NCBI GenBank assembly: GCA_035395685.1
Contig: DAOPBR010000044.1
Coordinates: 1 to 24,016, forward strand
Direction: 5' to 3'
Length of the DNA stretch: 24,016 bases
From: JAKJGA01 sp029554345
GTDB taxonomy: Bacteria; Spirochaetota; UBA4802; JAFGJZ01
The notes under the pieces were generated by a model. It worked only from the letters and a program-made list of their open reading frames with translations. It was not told where the DNA came from and searched no databases. Both the position numbers and the translations under genes were made by a program. Below are positions 23,889-24,016 of the stretch, piece after piece. Numbering within the stretch: the first letter of the stretch is position 1; every line of letters starts with the position of its first letter.

Positions 23889-24016
23889 ATGACAGGAAGA
23901 GTTTTTAATTTTTCAGCAGGACCATCGGTACTACCGGAATCCGTTCTCAAACAGGCAGCAGAGGAAATGCTCAACTATAAGGGCACTGGGATGTCCGTTA
24001 TGGAGATGACTCACCG
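23889..24016 (+). CDS. serC: Phosphoserine aminotransferase, N-terminal part (cut by window edge)
   Basis: The first 42 codons are visible. VFNFSAGPSVLPESVL followed by NYKGTGMSVMEMTHR is the diagnostic SerC N-terminus. The PLP enzyme converts 3-phosphohydroxypyruvate and glutamate to phosphoserine in serine synthesis (and acts in pyridoxal phosphate synthesis in some bacteria). An excellent AAGGAGGA ribosome site (23876-23883) overlaps the rex stop. The close coupling to rex suggests NADH-linked control of serine synthesis, whose first step is NAD-dependent. The rest lies beyond the right edge. Confidence 0.95.
   Translation, partial: MTGRVFNFSAGPSVLPESVLKQAAEEMLNYKGTGMSVMEMTH

Noticed and set aside
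1..24016. UGA recoding as an explanation for the in-frame TGA of the SGNH hydrolase
   Set aside because: Clear genes here use TGA as a true stop (for example khpB and yidC with overlapping downstream starts), and no other gene has an internal in-frame TGA.
1..24016. tRNA genes, CRISPR arrays, insertion sequences or prophage
   Set aside because: No cloverleaf with a T-arm consensus outside genes, no regularly spaced direct repeats and no transposase or phage protein motifs were seen.

Overview
The window is an AT-rich, gene-dense stretch of a bacterial chromosome. It carries core genes (rpmH, rnpA, yidD, yidC, khpB/jag, mnmE, dus, rex, serC) among signalling, lipoprotein and unassigned genes. 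Several exported lipoproteins and two very large exported proteins point to a diderm cell. The receiver-first HisKA_2 histidine kinases, the Jag/KhpB protein and the Rex regulator together suggest Spirochaetota. That is an inference from gene style, not proof. Two runs of exactly 100 N (1982-2081 and 8865-8964) show a draft scaffold, and each interrupts a gene.

Layout. Positions 1-3209 (minus strand) hold the start of a Cache-domain membrane receptor, a receiver-PocR-HisKA_2-HATPase kinase and an RDD membrane protein, each with its own plausible promoter. Positions 3547-5196 (plus) form a compact cassette: a cysteine-rich DUF3795 protein, two small four-helix membrane proteins and a C_GCAxxG_C_C protein. 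A lipoprotein (5328-5966) and an SGNH-hydrolase lipoprotein (6085-6801, minus) converge on a shared terminator. The SGNH gene ends at a TGA beyond which ten sense codons stay open. A P-loop kinase-like gene follows at 6978-7484.

Positions 7620-18774 are one tightly packed plus-strand unit: rpmH, rnpA, yidD, yidC, khpB, mnmE and two giant exported TPR/DUF3857/transglutaminase-like paralogs. Neighbours overlap or nearly abut, apart from 39 bases before yidC. The unit joins ribosome and RNase P components, membrane-protein insertion and tRNA modification to two exported proteins of unknown function. The first giant keeps a Cys-His-Asp triad; in the second the Cys and His positions are both Ala.

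Convergent to this is a minus-strand merR-dus pair (18755-20266). Divergent from merR is a second receiver-first kinase with two PAS domains (20528-22387). An SDR oxidoreductase, the redox regulator rex and the 5' end of serC close the window. A near-perfect Rex operator lies in the last codons of the SDR gene, 53 bases before rex, which suggests NADH-responsive autoregulation of a rex-serC operon.

I saw no tRNA or rRNA genes, CRISPR arrays, insertion sequences or prophage genes. The candidates I rank highest as undescribed are the active/dead transglutaminase-like pair tied to the yidC-mnmE operon and the DUF3795/membrane/C_GCAxxG cassette.
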